Shown here: positions 23,503-36,856 of the stretch, one piece after another | Layout of the letters: every line of letters begins with the position of its first letter | How positions within the stretch are numbered: the stretch's first letter is position 1 | Origin: Mallotus nudiflorus | Lineage: Eukaryota > Streptophyta > Magnoliopsida > Malpighiales > Euphorbiaceae | DNA length: 64,000 nucleotides | Assembly (NCBI GenBank): GCA_947683625.1 | Contig: CANTUR010000156.1 | Coordinates: forward strand, 2,542,001-2,606,000 | Direction: 5' to 3' | Program-made: the position numbers and the translations under genes | Notes under the pieces: model-generated | Seen by the model: only the letters and a program-made list of their open reading frames with translations | Told to the model about the DNA's origin: nothing | Databases searched by the model: none

Positions 23503-25471
23503 CTGGCAAAATTTTATTTCTACTTATGAGTGTGCTAAAACAAAGGAATGTTTTTAAAAAAATTTTCAAAATCGGATTAGTATATTTTTCAAGATTTAAA
23601 AATAATAATATATGGATTAGTTGGCAAGAGACTCTGTCTCAGGTTCAAATCCTAGGTATGCAATTACTTTTAAACTCTTGAGGTAGACTTTTACCGTCCT
23701 TCCAATGTCAAATCCGGATTAGTCAGGTCCTTCGTGATACCGATAGTCTTGTACCAAAAAAAATAATACTGTGTAATCACATCTAAAACTATTTTATTGT
23801 TTTTATTTATTTTATGAAATTCTCATAATTTTCTTCTTATTTTTGGAAAATTCTCATAATTTTCTTCCTATGTACAGAATTTTCTCATGGTTTGATTTTG
23901 AAAAATAATTAATTTGTAGAATTGAGTTTTCAATTGTAGAGACAATTGTTTTTGTTAAAAGCTCCTGAATACTAAGTAATTATAGAAAGTTCTTAGTAGC
24001 CGGAATGGCAGACCTCTAAATACACACATAAACACTACTAAACAAATCTTCGTAATTAAAAATCCTAAGTTAACGTAAGTACATTTCATATGCTTCAGGG
24101 GTAATGATTCCAAAGAAGAAAGCATGTATTCTTTATAATAAAGAAAGCATGTAAGTCTTTATAATAGAGGTGTGCCACACTTACTCAGCATCAAAACATA
24201 TTGTCATGATATTTAGTTGGATATACTGTTATTAATTTATAAAATTAATTTTCATAAAAAAATCAGAATTGTCTTTTAATTATCGACAGTTTAAATTTAT
24301 AATTTGTTTAGAAATATTGATTAAATAATCGGCCAAAAATTTTTGATTTTGAATCTTCAAGAAGCCCAGAAAAACAATGCACCTACTAATTTATAGCAGG
24401 CCATATTGACTGCAAGATACCGTTTTAAAAAAAGTCCTTGATGAATTGATGGGGATGTTAACTTCTTATATTAACTGATGGCTATTTATTTCCATTAAAT
24501 TCATCTTAACCTGCTTCAAATAATTTTTATCTCAAAATTCTTTAACTATTTCAACAATAGAGGGCATGACACTCTTATAAAAAAAAAATAGATATTTTTA
24601 TCGAAAAATGGAATTAATTAAACTTTTATTTTTATTTTATGGACTATAATGGTAATGGAAAGTTTTTTTCAAGGACCGAAATTAAATGTTTGGAAACAAA
24701 GTCAAGGGTATATAAGAAAATTCTCTTATCATGTACAACACTATTTATATAGCTATTATAGCTTTGCTATCGAAATTAAAATGCGACAAAATCTTGAACT
24801 CATTTTCATTTTATTTGTTAATTGTGGACTTTTCTTAATATATTATAGGATCAGTCTCAGATTTATAAATCACTATCAAAAAAATTATTATTATTATTAT
24901 TTTTCCTGTGAAGTTATTTTAATCAATTTTTTAGATGACAAGAAAATAACTTAGAAAATTTTTGAAACTTTTGTTATTTAACATTTGAAGTATCCGAAAG
25001 TCATAACATCCGACTATCTAATATTTTGATTAATTGAGAGTTAGTCAATAGCCAGCCAACAAATTACTGTTGAGTGTTGTTGACTAAATTTGCTCCCTCT
25101 TTCCAACTTATATTAAATTTACATCATGAACAAAATAATAAAAAAGAAGTCAGGCCACTGTGACAAGGGGGTGAGTCTTGTCTTCTTAGTGTCGAAAGGA
25201 GTGGCAGCCTTGTGAGATTGCAGGTTGACGATTAGAGCTTAGAAACCTTGTATGCCCATATTTCCATTGAAGATGAGGAATAAGGAGGCCTGATGGTCAA
25301 AGGCAATGGTGGAAAAATATAAAAGAAATTATTAAAAAAAGGTAAAAAATTATAAAATTTATTAAAACGTAATGGAAAAAATATAAAGTGAAAAAAGAAA
25401 TGGATGAAAATTTTAAAAATTAAGAGTATATGTTCCTTTCACAATTTCATCCATATCCCCTACTTGCCTAC
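23503..25471. other. Spacer between SDR copies A and B
   Basis: Contains the downstream flank of A and the upstream flank of B, both paralogous to flanks of the other copies. The stretch 24555-25250 matches 33300-33500 and 34600-34990, including the site where a Mutator-like element is absent here (about 24905). One SDR fragment lies at 24092-24210. Apart from that I see no gene; a 101-codon open frame at 24649-24954 has no family features. Confidence 0.6.
24092..24210 (+). pseudogene. SDR fragment (A2), heavily decayed
   Basis: 'gcttcaggggtaatgattcc' then 'aagaaagcatgtattct' correspond to the CASRVMIP..KGCILF part of the SDR. After a duplicated 25-bp block, 'cacttactcagcatcaaaaca' corresponds to the HAYTASKH active site. 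No flanking coding sequence survives. The assignment is by eye and weak. Confidence 0.45.
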
Positions 25472-25478
25472 TATATAA
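25472..25478 (+). promoter_or_regulatory. TATA box of SDR copy B
   Basis: TATATAA, 78 bases before the exon 1 ATG, in the conserved upstream block of the SDR copies. Confidence 0.5.
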
Positions 25479-26360
25479 ACACATTCTTGGATAGGATACA
25501 AAGCACGAAAAAATTAATCTATTTTCATCGATCAGACCAAAAAGAGAACATGGAAGGCTCTTCCTCGCGATCTCCTATTTAGAAGAGGTAACATAATTCA
25601 ACTTTCTTATCAACACCTGTACGTAGCGCATTTTATATAAACAAATAATTGCATTGTAAAGCAAAGCCAAAGCTAGATACATATGTATACCAAGCTATTA
25701 TTGAAAACATTATTTATATATGCTGATTAGAAGGCAAGGTAGCATTGATAATAGGAGGTGCAAGTGGCATAGGCAAGAGCACTACGAGGCTCTTTGCCAA
25801 GAATGGTGTTAAGGTTGAGATCGTAGATGTTAATTCTAATTTGGATCACTCTGTAGCCACACACATTCAATCAGAATTCGGACAACCAGTTTCCTACATT
25901 CATTGCGATGTCACTAATGAATCTAATGTCGAAAACACTGGTAATACGGTGGTTTCATTCCATGGAAAACTTGACATAATGTTCGACAATGCAAGCATTG
26001 GAGGCATTCCTGATTTAAACGTAGAATTAATTGAACATGAAAGTTTCAACAGAGTGATGGATTTAAATGTTTGTGGTGGATTCTTAGGTTCAAAACATGC
26101 CTAAAGAGTGATGATTCCTAAAAAGGAAGGTTGCATCCTGTTCACAACAAGTGCTGCTTCAGTCATCTGTGTCGGACAACATGATACAGCGTCGAAGCAT
26201 GCTGTTGTTGGGCTAACAAAGAACATAGCTGTGGAACTGGGGGAGTATGGTAGTAGAGTTAATTGTATTTTTCCCGGGTTTGTACCAACTCATGTAACCA
26301 TTACAGAAACGGGTCTGAACTATGAGCAAGTCGAGAAGGTGGCTTCTGAAATGGCAAGCT

Positions 26361-29300
26361 TGTGTTGTATATTGATTACTGTCAACAAGTAATATATACA
26401 CGACTAGAGATAAACATACAATCCTTCCCCCACCACCCCCCCAACATAAGCTAAAGGTTATCATGAGATTAACGGAAGCTTATTAACAAAGTGTTGAAAT
26501 AATGTTTTGAACGAAGGCTTGGTCATGAAATCGGCCAGTTGATCATTGGAATTGATGGAACCAACAGTCAGTTGCTTGCAAGATACCTGCTCTCCCATGA
26601 AGCAGAAATCCATATCGACATGTCGTGTTCGTGCTTGGAAAGCAGCATTAGAAGATACAAAAACTTTGCCCATATTATCGCAATAGATGTACGGAATGCT
26701 GGATAGTGTGACACTAAGTTCGGATAATAACTTCACAAGCAATTGGATTTCAGCGGAAACATTAGCTACCCATTTGAACTCATATTCTATAGATGAATGG
26801 GCTACGGTGATCTATTTTTTGGAGTGCCATAAAATAAGGTTCTAACCCAAAAAAATCAAAAAACCGCTGGTGGAGCGGCGGTCATCTAATGACCCTGCCC
26901 AATCCGCATAGGCAAAGGCGAGAAGCTTGGAGGGATTAGATTTGGAGATGAGTAAGCTTGTGAAAATGGTGCCTTTTTAGTAGCGAAGAAGACGTTTTAT
27001 GGCCTGCATATACTTTTTCGTGAGACCATGTATAAACTGTGTGAGTTTATTGACAACGAATGTTAAGTCTGGTATGGTAAAGGCTAAGTATTGCAAAGAA
27101 CCACAAAATTGACGAAACTTTATAGCATTAGATAGTGATAAAGGACTGGAATCGGTTTTGCGTAAGCAGGCATCAATAACCATAAGTGTGGAAAGTGACT
27201 TGCATATTCATTAGGTGAAGAAGACCAGTGATGTAACATTGCTGAGATAACAAGATGCCTTGAGAATTGGGTAAAACTTCTATGCCAAGAAAGTAGTTTA
27301 ACTTTCCAAGATCACATAGAGAAAAAGTTGCTGAGAGATTGAACAAAAATAGGAGAGCTACCTGTGAGTACAAGATCATCCACATATATATGAAGAAAAT
27401 AAGTGTCATGCCCATTACAGAAAATGAACAAAGATGAATTGGCATGAGATCCCTTAAAACCAATAGACTTGAGGAAGGTGTTGAGTTTTTAAAACCAAGA
27501 CGAGGTGCTTATTCCAAACCATACAATGATTTCTGCAACTTACATACATAGTAAGGATATTTAATATCCATAAATCCTTGGGGTTATGCCATATACACTA
27601 TTTCTTGCAGATCACCATGTAGGAAGGCATCACTAACATCAAGTTACAATAGAATCTTGCCACAAGAGATTGTAATATATAATAAGACAGTCTGAATAGT
27701 TGTAGGTTTGACCACAGGACTGAATGTTTTATTGTAATCTAATTCGTGCTCTTGTGTGTAACATTTGGCAACCAAGCGAGCATTATATCACTCAACACTT
27801 CTATGCATATTTTCTAATTTTATATACCCAACTATATTAGCATGCAAAAGCGGTAGCATAAGGACCTAGGTGTTGGTGCGGTTGAGAGCTTGTAGTTCTT
27901 GGTACATAGCATCATGCCATTGTTGGTATTTAATTGCCTATTTAAAAGTGTTGAGTTCGGTTGTGGGTGGTGTAGAGGAGACTGAAGAGATGGTTGTTGG
28001 TTTTGATGGTATAGTATAGGCAAGGTGAGCACAGTGGCGAGTTTTGGCAAGGGTGGTAAGATGTAGTTGTGTGGGATGTTGGTGGGAAGTGTTTATGGCG
28101 GATTGGGTTATTGGTGAGGATAAGGGAAGGTCAGTGAAGAGATTAATCCCTTCAGGATTGAAAACTTATTAAAGATTAGTTCGGGTAGGAGAGGAAGAGA
28201 TAGAAGGTGGGGAAGATAATTGGTGATTAGGATTATATAAGATAGATTTGAAAGAAAGAGAGATAGAATTTGTTAAGGAAGAAGACATACCTAGCAAGGA
28301 CTCCTTAGAAGGAGTGAACTGAGATATAGGAAGTGTAAGCTACAACTAAGGAGTTATTACAGGAGTAGGATTCAGTGATGTAGTTGTAGATGGTTTAGAG
28401 AAAGGAAATTGAGATTCATCAAGTTGAACATGATGAGCCATATATATTTTTCTAATATCCAAATATAGACACCTATAACCATGATGGTAAGCTAAATATC
28501 ATAAAAAAAATACATTGCTTGGCACGAAAAGAGATTTTTTTTTTTTAGTATAAGGATGAAGGAGATGGTAAATGGAACATCCAAAAGGTTCTTAAAAAGG
28601 AATAATCTAGATTTTTATGATAAATAACTTGAAAAGGAATTTTATTGGCAAGTGACTTTGTTGGCATTCGATTAATTAAAAATGGCAGTTTCAAAAGCAT
28701 AATGCCAGTATTTAAAGGGAGTGCTAGAATGACCTAACAAGTTAAAACAGTATTCACAATATGGTGAATTTTCCTTTCAACTATGCCATTTTGTTCATAT
28801 GTGTGAGAGCAGACTAAACACACCAATTCTTTTAAAATGCTTAAATAAAGGATAGTATTCACCCCCCCCCCCAAATTCAAATGAAAGGATTTAATGGAAT
28901 AATTCAATTATTTCTCAATAAGAGCTTGAAAATTATAAAAAACTTGGCAAACATCAATTTTACTTTTTATGGGATATAATCAAGTAAACAATGAAAAATC
29001 ATCAATAAAAATAACAAAGTATTTGTCTCCATTTAAAGAAAAAATTGGAGCAAGGCCCTACACATCTAAATGAATTAATTCTAAAGGAGATGCACTATGA
29101 TGGTTTATTAATGGTAAAGAACTATGATGCAATTTCCCAAGTTTGCAAGTATGACAATGAGACAAAGAATTATATTTTATAGAACAATGTAATTGAAATT
29201 GAGTAAGAAGATGTCGAACTACTAAGGCATTGGCATGGCCCATTCATGCATGTCATGTCTCTATGTTGGCAAGATAAGCCACAATCTAAAGAGAATGTTG

Positions 29301-30936
29301 ACGAATGGTAGGTTGCAGCTTATACAGTCCTAATTCACTTATTCCTTAAAGCAGCATGTGCCTAGTCTATTTATCCTTAACAAAACATTGGTTAGGATGA
29401 AATTCAAAAACAAATTATTATCAGTGCAAAGTTTATTAATAGATAATAATGGTTTAGTGATTTGAGGAACATGAAGAACATTTTTCAGGATTAAAGACTT
29501 GGTGGGTAATGCGATAATGGTTGAACCAACATGAGCAATATTTAAACAAGAACCATTACCAACAATAACTTTATGTTTACCTTTGTGTTCATCCATAACG
29601 CTAAGAGATGGAAGGTTTGGAGTAATTTAATGGCTTGCTCTAGTGTTTGGATACCAAACAGAAGATGATGGAGGTGGTCTAAGTAAGGACAAATTTCTTT
29701 ATAGCAATGAGAAGGAGCCTTAGTGAGAGCGAATATTCGATGAAGATGGAGCAGAATTTCGATAATCAATATACCGAGCAGATGGATTTTAAAAACATGA
29801 TTTTATATTAACATCAAACCTATACCAGCAATCAATAGCCGTGTGATTTGTGTACCCGCAAATCTGACCTAAAATTCTAGAACCTCGATTTAAGTAAGAC
29901 AATCCATAACCAGTACCATTAAAGGAACCACGGTGACTGTGTCCTCTTCCAAAACAAGGTGTAAATTGATCAATATGTGTTACTAGAAAGGATGAGGTCT
30001 ACGCCATATTAACTAATGGAGAAGAGGATGACTACACCTTGAAAAGAAGCTCGTAAGATACAAGCTGTCCATAAAGATCATTAAAGAATGGAGGTTTAGT
30101 TCTTTGTTGCAAGGCACCAATAGCACCATTAAAGTTAGCCCATAATTGTCAATACACTATTATATTAAATTCAACTAGCGAAATTGATTAGCCAGTTAAA
30201 GTGAGAGAATCAACAATGTTCTTAGCTTGAAATAGACATTCAAACACAAACTTTTCCTCTTTTTTAGATTATAGATTTCAATAAATAATTGGGTACATTG
30301 AGCATTATTAACAATCCTAAATGTAGTTTCTAAGGCTTTCCACACAAAGGCAGCCGAGTTTAACCTAATCAGATAGGGATAGACTTCTTCCAATATGGAA
30401 GATAAAAGCCACAAAAATAATAGTTGATCTTTAGTGAACCAAGTAAGAAAGGATGGATTTGGTTCAAGCATTTAAGAAGTGGTGTAAGAAAGGATGGATT
30501 TGGTTCAAGCACTTAAGAAGTGGTGTTTCATATTTCTTTAGGTGGTTGAGATTCTAAGCCATCAAGAATTCCATGAAGGTTATAAAAATTTAGAAGAGGT
30601 TGGAATTGAAGTTTCCATAAGATGTAATTTTTGGAATTAAGTTTTATGGAGACGGTTTGTTGAATATGAGTAGGAGTGGAAGTGGTTGTGGAGGTGAGAG
30701 GGAATAAAGAAGGTATTTGGGTGGTTAAAGAGAAAGACCTAACAAATGAAGAAGAAAATGAGGAAAAGCTTGAGCTTGAGTTGTTGGCCATGGTGATTTG
30801 CTCTGATACCAATTTAGAAATAAAGATGAGAAGTATAACGTGTTGTATATTGATTACTATCAACAAGTAATATATCCACGACTAGAGATAAACATGCAAT
30901 AATAATACAATTGTTGATAGAGTCGATAGCTAACCA
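26361..30936 (-). mobile_element. Ty1-copia element (minus strand) inside SDR copy B
   Basis: In its own sense the 5' LTR lies at about 30812-30936 and is followed by a primer-binding site (TGGTATCAGAGC, 30800-30811) and gag from 30793. Domains with family motifs then follow to RNase H near 26470. The polypurine tract (near 26421-26443, a G-rich run with gggggg) precedes a short 3' LTR copy (26361-26420) that matches 30841-30898 of the 5' LTR. The LTR copies are unequal in length and no clean target duplication is seen. Confidence 0.88.
26461..30812 (-). pseudogene. gag-pol of the copia element in SDR copy B, broken
   Basis: Gag begins near 30793 (MANNSSSS) and has a frame break where a 41-bp duplication lies (30443-30524). 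A GAG-pre-integrase/integrase start is open at 29058-29243 (GHANALVVRHLL..CHTCKLGK). Reverse transcriptase has FLHIYVDDL at about 27380 (the YVDD box is intact) with open parts at 27173-27463. RNase H ends with YCDN..LADFMTKP at 26461-26742. Stops are common in integrase and early reverse transcriptase. Confidence 0.85.
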
Positions 30937-31054
30937 GACTCTATAATATCGCTAATAAGCTGAAGCAGCTCTATACCTTGCGAGTGATGAGTCTAAATTT
31001 GTTAGTGGGATCAATCTTCCTATTGAGGGAGCTGCAAGTTTGGTAAAGATATAA

Positions 31055-33612
31055 CTTGGCCAAGAGTTATTGATAATAATTCATATAAAATGCATAATAA
31101 TAACTTGGTCATGATAAACAATTATTGATAATAATTCATATAAAATGCATACTACATTTTAAGAGTTATTAAAAAAAAAAAGAATACTAATATAAATATA
31201 ATTGTTTTAAAATGTTCACATATTTATAATAGCGATAATTCTAAACATTATGTGTGAAAAATAAAAACTATAATATAATTATAGAACATACAAAAATTAA
31301 TAATAAACTTTTCACAATTAAAAAAAAAAAACCCTAGCCTCCTTTTCCCTCAAATTTCTCTTCTTGTTTTAGTCATTAATTTTCCTTAATCAAAGAGGGG
31401 TGATTTTTGGCCATTCTTGGTCTAAAATCAACCATCTACACATCTTTTTATCGATTTATTTCTTAGATAAGTGGTTATTCCACATAAATCTAGGGTTTTT
31501 TTTTTTTGTGATTTAGTCATCTTATTGTAACATTTTATTTGCCATCTTGTTGCGGCTTTTTAATTGTGTGTGGGTGATTCATCAGATGGGCAAAGCATAT
31601 TCGATCAAACATAGATAACAAATCAAATTATGGTCATCAGTATGTTGTAGAACTTTAGTCATAGGTATTCTAGTCACTATAATATTATCAAATTTGTAGG
31701 TTTTAAACCGTTTTATTATGCTATTAACATTGGTACTATTTTATCCTTTATGATTTTTAACGAATTTGTATTTGTGTTTTATCAATGTATTACTAGTTTG
31801 AATCAATAATATTAATTTTCTTTTAAAAAAATTAATAATATGGAAAAGTAATTTTATTTTCATCTATAATATAATTAAAACAAAAATAAACTTATACTAA
31901 TTAATAATTTGTGTATTTATTTAAATTTGATAATAAATAGAATATAATTATTCTATTTTTATTTAAGTGTATACCATTTTTAAATATAAGAAATTTTAAT
32001 ATACAAACTAAAACTATTCTCATATATATATATATATATATTCGTTAAAAAATAATATAGATGTTGTGCAATCACATCTAAAACTCTGTTCCTTCATCTT
32101 AAGATATCCATAAGTTGTTTAGACTGAGATTGTATTTTGATAAATTTATTATTTTTATTTTTTATGTATTTTATTCACTTCTCTTATTATTGGAAAATTC
32201 AATGAACCGGAGATATATAATCATGCAAACATATGTACAGAATTTTCTCATGCTTTGACTTTAAAGAATTAAGAATTTCTAGAATTGAGAATTCAATTGT
32301 AGAGACATATAACGATGCCAACAAAACTCTGTTTTTAAAGCATCTATCACTATAATTAAAAAACTCTGTCAGTTAAAACTTCTTTATCTATTTCTTTTTG
32401 ATTGGAGAGTGGACTATCAGTAAATTTCAATATTTTTGTGCATTGTTTGCCATAGTAACTTTGTAAAATTCATAGGCGCTTGCATAAGTGTAACTACTAG
32501 ACCTGATTGTAAATTTGTTCATAATAATCCATTGATCTATTCTTTCTCACTCATGCTTTTCACAATCTAAATTTAGAAAAACTATTAGACTTATAACTGG
32601 CCTTAAATGGTTATCCTTAGGTATGAATTCTTCTTTTATCCTATGGGGAAAATTAAGCTTGTATAAAGTTCTTTTCATAGATACCAACTCATTAAAGGTT
32701 GTCATCTATGTGTAGAGGAACTTCATCAACAAGACCTATGAATTTTCTAAGGATTTGAATTAGATTGCTATTGTTTATGTTGGCTACTTTCATAGCTGAG
32801 TCAGTTATATGGGGAACCATTTTTTTATTTTTCTCAATTTTTGTATTTCTTATTCTATCATTGGAGCTTTAAAGCTTTCTCTCTTTCTATAGTATCTAAC
32901 CTTTCATTCACTGGTCTGCCTAGTTCAATGCTGGAAATTTGTCTTTCTTCTAGTGAATCACCAAGTATTCTTTTAGCATTAAATTACATAATGAGTTTGG
33001 TTTACTTCATTTTGTACATTGTTAAATGAAGTTAGGTCTGATGAATTATTGAAATTTGAACTCTCAGTTCAGTTTTTTTATTAATTTTATAGTTTATTCA
33101 GAGTTAAAGAAATGATAAAAAGAATATAATAATTGTATTAATAATACATTATTTTCTATTATATTCAATACAATCACTATATTGGTTATGATATTCTAAC
33201 TATATATTAAATTCTTCTTGACCTACTTCAAATAATTATTGTCTCAAAATTATTAAACTATTAATATTAGACCAATCAAATAAATACATATATTGAACAA
33301 GATTTTCAACAATAGAGGGCATGACACTTTTACAAAATTGGATATTTTTGTTGAAAATGTGGACTTAATTAAAAATTATTTTCATTTTATGGACTATAAC
33401 GGTAATGGAAAATTTTTTCCAAGGACCAAAAGGAAATTAAATGTTTGGAAACAAAGTCAAGGGTATATAAGGAAATTCCCTTACCATGGACAACACTATT
33501 GATATTGCTATTAGTTACATATTTGTTAATTGTGGAATTTTTTAATAAATTATGAGATCAAATTTATTAATCACTATAAAAGAAATTTTTTTTCCTATGA
33601 AGATATTTAAAT
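31055..33612. other. Spacer downstream of SDR copy B
   Basis: 31055-32330 matches the downstream flanks of C (36240-36720 plus 47567-48360) and D (59552-60580). 31066-31153 has a doubled block 'ttattgataataattcat'. 32440-33060 has no match elsewhere in the window and I recognise nothing in it on either strand. 33290-33600 matches 24550-24900. Confidence 0.55.
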
Positions 33613-34590
33613 AGCATATGAACTCGCAGGTCCAATAAGTTATCTAAAATTTTAATCAAGTTTTTTTTTTTTTATTAATCCCTAGAAGCATTAAATGTTT
33701 TTATGTTAGTTCACTTTCATTATGTCAAATGGAATTGACTAATGTCGGCAATTAACGGAAAGGATAATAACCCCAAAATTCTTATAAGTTATCCAAAATT
33801 TCAATCAAGTCCTAAAATTTTTTAAATTCAGTCCTAGAAGCCTTTAAATTTTATCATATTAGTTCATTTTCATTATGTAAAATATAATGGACTAACATCG
33901 GTAATTAACATTTTGTTAGTCCATTCAGTTATTGCCTATGAGTAAGTGTAGTGTGAGCGTTAACTGCACTCCGTTAATCCATTTCTTTTAAATGTCAAAC
34001 AGAGATAGCTTGTTAACAAAATTTTTAGAAACGGAATGCCTGTTATTGCCCATTAGTCCATTTCCTTTAAATGTTTTCAATTCTCCACTACACTCACTCA
34101 TGGGCAATAATGCTCTCACCTAATGTACAGCTCTCCTCAATAATGCTGAAACTAAATAATGGGCTATCTCTATACACCCAATAATGCATGTAAGACTTTA
34201 CGGACTATTTCTACACAACCAATAATGAGAAAGTATAGTAGAGAATTGTGGGTTTGATTTGAAGTGATTTTGCTGCTTTCCATTTTCATTAATTACCGAT
34301 GTTAGTCTATTCTGTTTGACTAACGGAAATGGACTAACGTGATAACATTTAAAGGCTTCTAGGACTCAATTAATTTTTTTAGGACTTAATTGAAATTTTG
34401 AATAACTTATATGATTCGTGGGGCCATTATTTCTTTCCGTTCATTGCTAACATTAGTCTATTTCATTTGACATAATGGAATGAACTAACGTAAAAACATA
34501 TAAATGCTTCTAAGATTTAATAAAAAGAAATTTTTTTAGGATTTAATTGAAATTTTGGATAATTTAAAGGATTTGTGTGGTCATTATCCC
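33613..34590. mobile_element. Mutator-like miniature element with long inverted repeats
   Basis: Inverted repeats of about 300 bp at 33613-33910 and 34290-34590 match when one is reverse-complemented (tgaactcgcagg.. and tgaccacacaaa..). Each arm contains two copies of a 120-bp unit (aagttatccaaaat..cctagaagc..ttaacgga). A second, inner inverted repeat is centred on about 34000-34100. Flanks carry related 9-bp sequences (33604-33612 tatttaaat; 34591-34599 tactttaat), while the paralogous site near 24905 reads tattttaat just once. A 9-bp duplication with long inverted ends fits Mutator-type elements. No transposase is encoded. Confidence 0.8.
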
Positions 34591-35261
34591 TACTTTAATC
34601 AATTTTTTTGGAAGAGAAGAAAATCACTTAGAAAATTTTTAAAAGTTTATTTATTTAATATTTTGACTATCCGTTAGTTGTAGAAGGTCCGACTACCCAT
34701 TGCGGATTAATTGAGAGTTAGTCAATAGCCACCCAACAAATTACTGTCGAGTCTTGACTAACTTTACACCCTCTTTCAAATTTAAATTAAATTTACATAA
34801 TGAATAAAATAATAATAATAAAAGTCATGTCACTGTGAGAGGGGGTGAGTCTTGTCTTCTTAGTTCCTCATCGTTGGCTACAGTCGAGTGCCAAGAGGAG
34901 TGGCAGCCTTGTGAGGTTGCAGGGTGACGAACAAAGCATAGAAACCTAGTATGCCCGTATTTCCATTGAAGATGAGGGAAGCCTGATTGTCGATGGCAAT
35001 GGTGAAAAAATATAGAAGAAATGATTAAAAAAAGTAAAAAATTTAAAATGTAATTAAAATTAATAAAAAAATATAAATCAAAATAGATGAAAATTAAAAA
35101 AATTAAGAGCATATATTCCTTTCGCAATCTCATCCCTGAGAAAGTGATGATATCAGTTGAGTCCTTATCCCCTGCTTGCCTACTATACGAACACATTATT
35201 GGATAGGATACAGAGCATAAAAAAATTAATCTATTTTCATCAATCAGACAAAAAAGAGAAC
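34591..35261. other. Upstream flank of SDR copy C
   Basis: Matches 24905-25549 upstream of copy B. Contains the conserved promoter block with the TATA motif changed to TATACGA (35184-35190). No separate gene seen; the minus-strand open frame at 34825-35196 has no family features. Confidence 0.55.
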
Positions 35262-36236
35262 ATGGAAGGCTCTTCCCTGCAAACGCCTATTGCCAAGAGG
35301 TAACATAATTCAACTTTCTTATCAACAAATGTACGTCCAAATTTATACATCTTTTTTTATTTTGTAGCACATTCTATATACAATACAACAAATAATTGCA
35401 TTGTAAAGCAAAGCCAAAGGCAGATACATATATATATCAAGCTATTCTTGAAAATATTGTTTATATATGCAGGTTAGAAGGCAAGGTAGCGTTGGTAACA
35501 GGAGGTGCAAGTGGCATAGGCGAGAGCACTGCGAGGCTCTTTGCCAAGAATTGTGCCAGGTTGTGATCGTAGATGTCAACTCCGATTTGGGTCACTCTGT
35601 AGCTGCGCAAATTCAATCGGAATTCGGGCAACCAGTTTCCTACGTTCATTGCGATGTCACCAACGAATCCGATGTTGAAAATGCTGTTAATACGGTGTTC
35701 TCATTGCATGGAAAGCTTGACATAATGTTCAACAATGCAGGCATTGGAGGTGGTCCTGATTTAACCACAGAATCCATTGAACATGAAAGTTTTAGAAAAT
35801 TTATGGATGTAAATGTTTATGGTGGATTTTTGGGTGCCAAACATGCCTCAAGAGTGATGATTCCTGGAAAGAAAGATTGTATTCTGTTCACAGCAAATGC
35901 TGTTTCAGTCATCTATGCCGGACGACATGCGTAAACAGCGTCGAAGCATGCTGTTGTTGGGCTGACGAAGAATTTAACTGCCGAACTGGGGAAGTATGGC
36001 ATTAGAGTTAATTGTAGTTGCCTGCTTTTGTACGCACTCCTTTGGCCATTAAAGAATTAGGTGTGAAATATGAGCAAGTGGTGAAGGGGGTTTATGAAAT
36101 GGCAAGCTTGAAATGGGTAAAATTGACGGCTAATGATATAGTTGAAGCAGCTCTATACCTTGCAAGTGATGAGTCCAAATTTGTTAGTGGGATCAATCTA
36201 GTGGTTGATAGAGCTGCAAGTTTGGCAAAGATGTAA
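35262..36236 (+). pseudogene. SDR pseudogene copy C (SDR110C class)
   Basis: This copy shows the gene plan best. Exon 1 (35262-35299) encodes MEGSSLQTPIAK and splits an Arg codon. The intron is 35300-35472 with gtaaca..gcag borders. Exon 2 runs to the TAA at 36234. Motifs: TGGASGIG at residues 22-29, an acidic NAD-type site after beta-2, NNAGIGG, and LASDESKFVSGINLVVD near the end. Predicted ancestral length about 268 residues. Lesions: a 1-base deletion near 35558 (aattgtgccaggttg), a TAA at 35932 exactly in the catalytic Tyr codon of YTASK, and a further deletion with TAG near 36014-36017. The SAAS motif is changed to NAVS. The family call is secure; the substrate cannot be inferred. Confidence 0.92.
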
Positions 36237-36717
36237 CTGGCAAGAGTTTATTTCTAGTTATATGTGTGCTAAAATAAACGAATTTTTTTTAAAAAAAATG
36301 TCTCCATCTGATTAGTATATTTTTCAATATTTTAAAATAATTAGTTCTTTTAGTCACATGCATTTGCATGTGGTTAAAATAGTTAATAAATGTATAGTTT
36401 ATTTTAATTTCTTAAAAGGAAAATATAAAATATTATAATATTAATATAATAAATTGTTGATAATAAATAATATATATTATTGATAATAATTCATACAAAA
36501 TACATATTACATTTTAAGAGTTATTACAAAAAAAAAAAAGAATACTAACCTAAATATAATTGTTTTAAAATGTTTACAAATTTATAATAGTGATAATAAA
36601 CATTATGTGTGAAAAATAAAAAATATAATATAATTATAGAATATAAAAATTAATAATATGAAAGAGTAATATTTTTTTATGTATAATATAATTAAAATAA
36701 AAATAAATCTTATACTA

Positions 36718-36725
<8 letters not shown>
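36237..36725. other. Downstream flank of SDR copy C
   Basis: AT-rich, paralogous to 31055-31900 and 59552-60000. It is interrupted at 36726 by the LINE, and continues at 47567. No gene. Confidence 0.6.
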
Positions 36726-36759
<34 letters not shown>

Positions 36760-36856
36760 CTTCTAAGCAAAAACATCAGACAATGTACTATAATATCTCT
36801 GCTAAGCTGGCACCTCTATCGTATCAACATCACACACATTTACAAAAGATAATTTA

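Larger units (their letters stand above)
25550..31054 (+). pseudogene. SDR pseudogene copy B, split by a copia element
   Basis: Exon 1 is 25550-25587, with an in-frame TAG at 25580. The splice acceptor has changed from gcag to gctg at 25722-25725. Exon 2 begins at 25726; the cofactor motif reads IGGASGIGK rather than TGGASGIGE, and a TAA at 26102 interrupts the AKHASRV segment. The active-site Tyr has been lost in a small deletion (QHDTASKH instead of RHAYTASKH). The coding sequence reaches about 26360 (EMASL), then the copia insertion at 26361-30936 follows, and the last part (LASDESKFVSGINL..) resumes at 30957-31054. About 19 bases of the gene are missing at the junction. Confidence 0.9.

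Noticed and set aside
24649..24954. 101-codon ORF with a part similar to 33293-33502
   Set aside because: The similarity comes from the segmental duplication of SDR flanks; the frames start and end differently and have no family features.
32440..33060. Possible coding remnant on the minus strand
   Set aside because: Short open pieces only, and no domain recognised; not enough to call.
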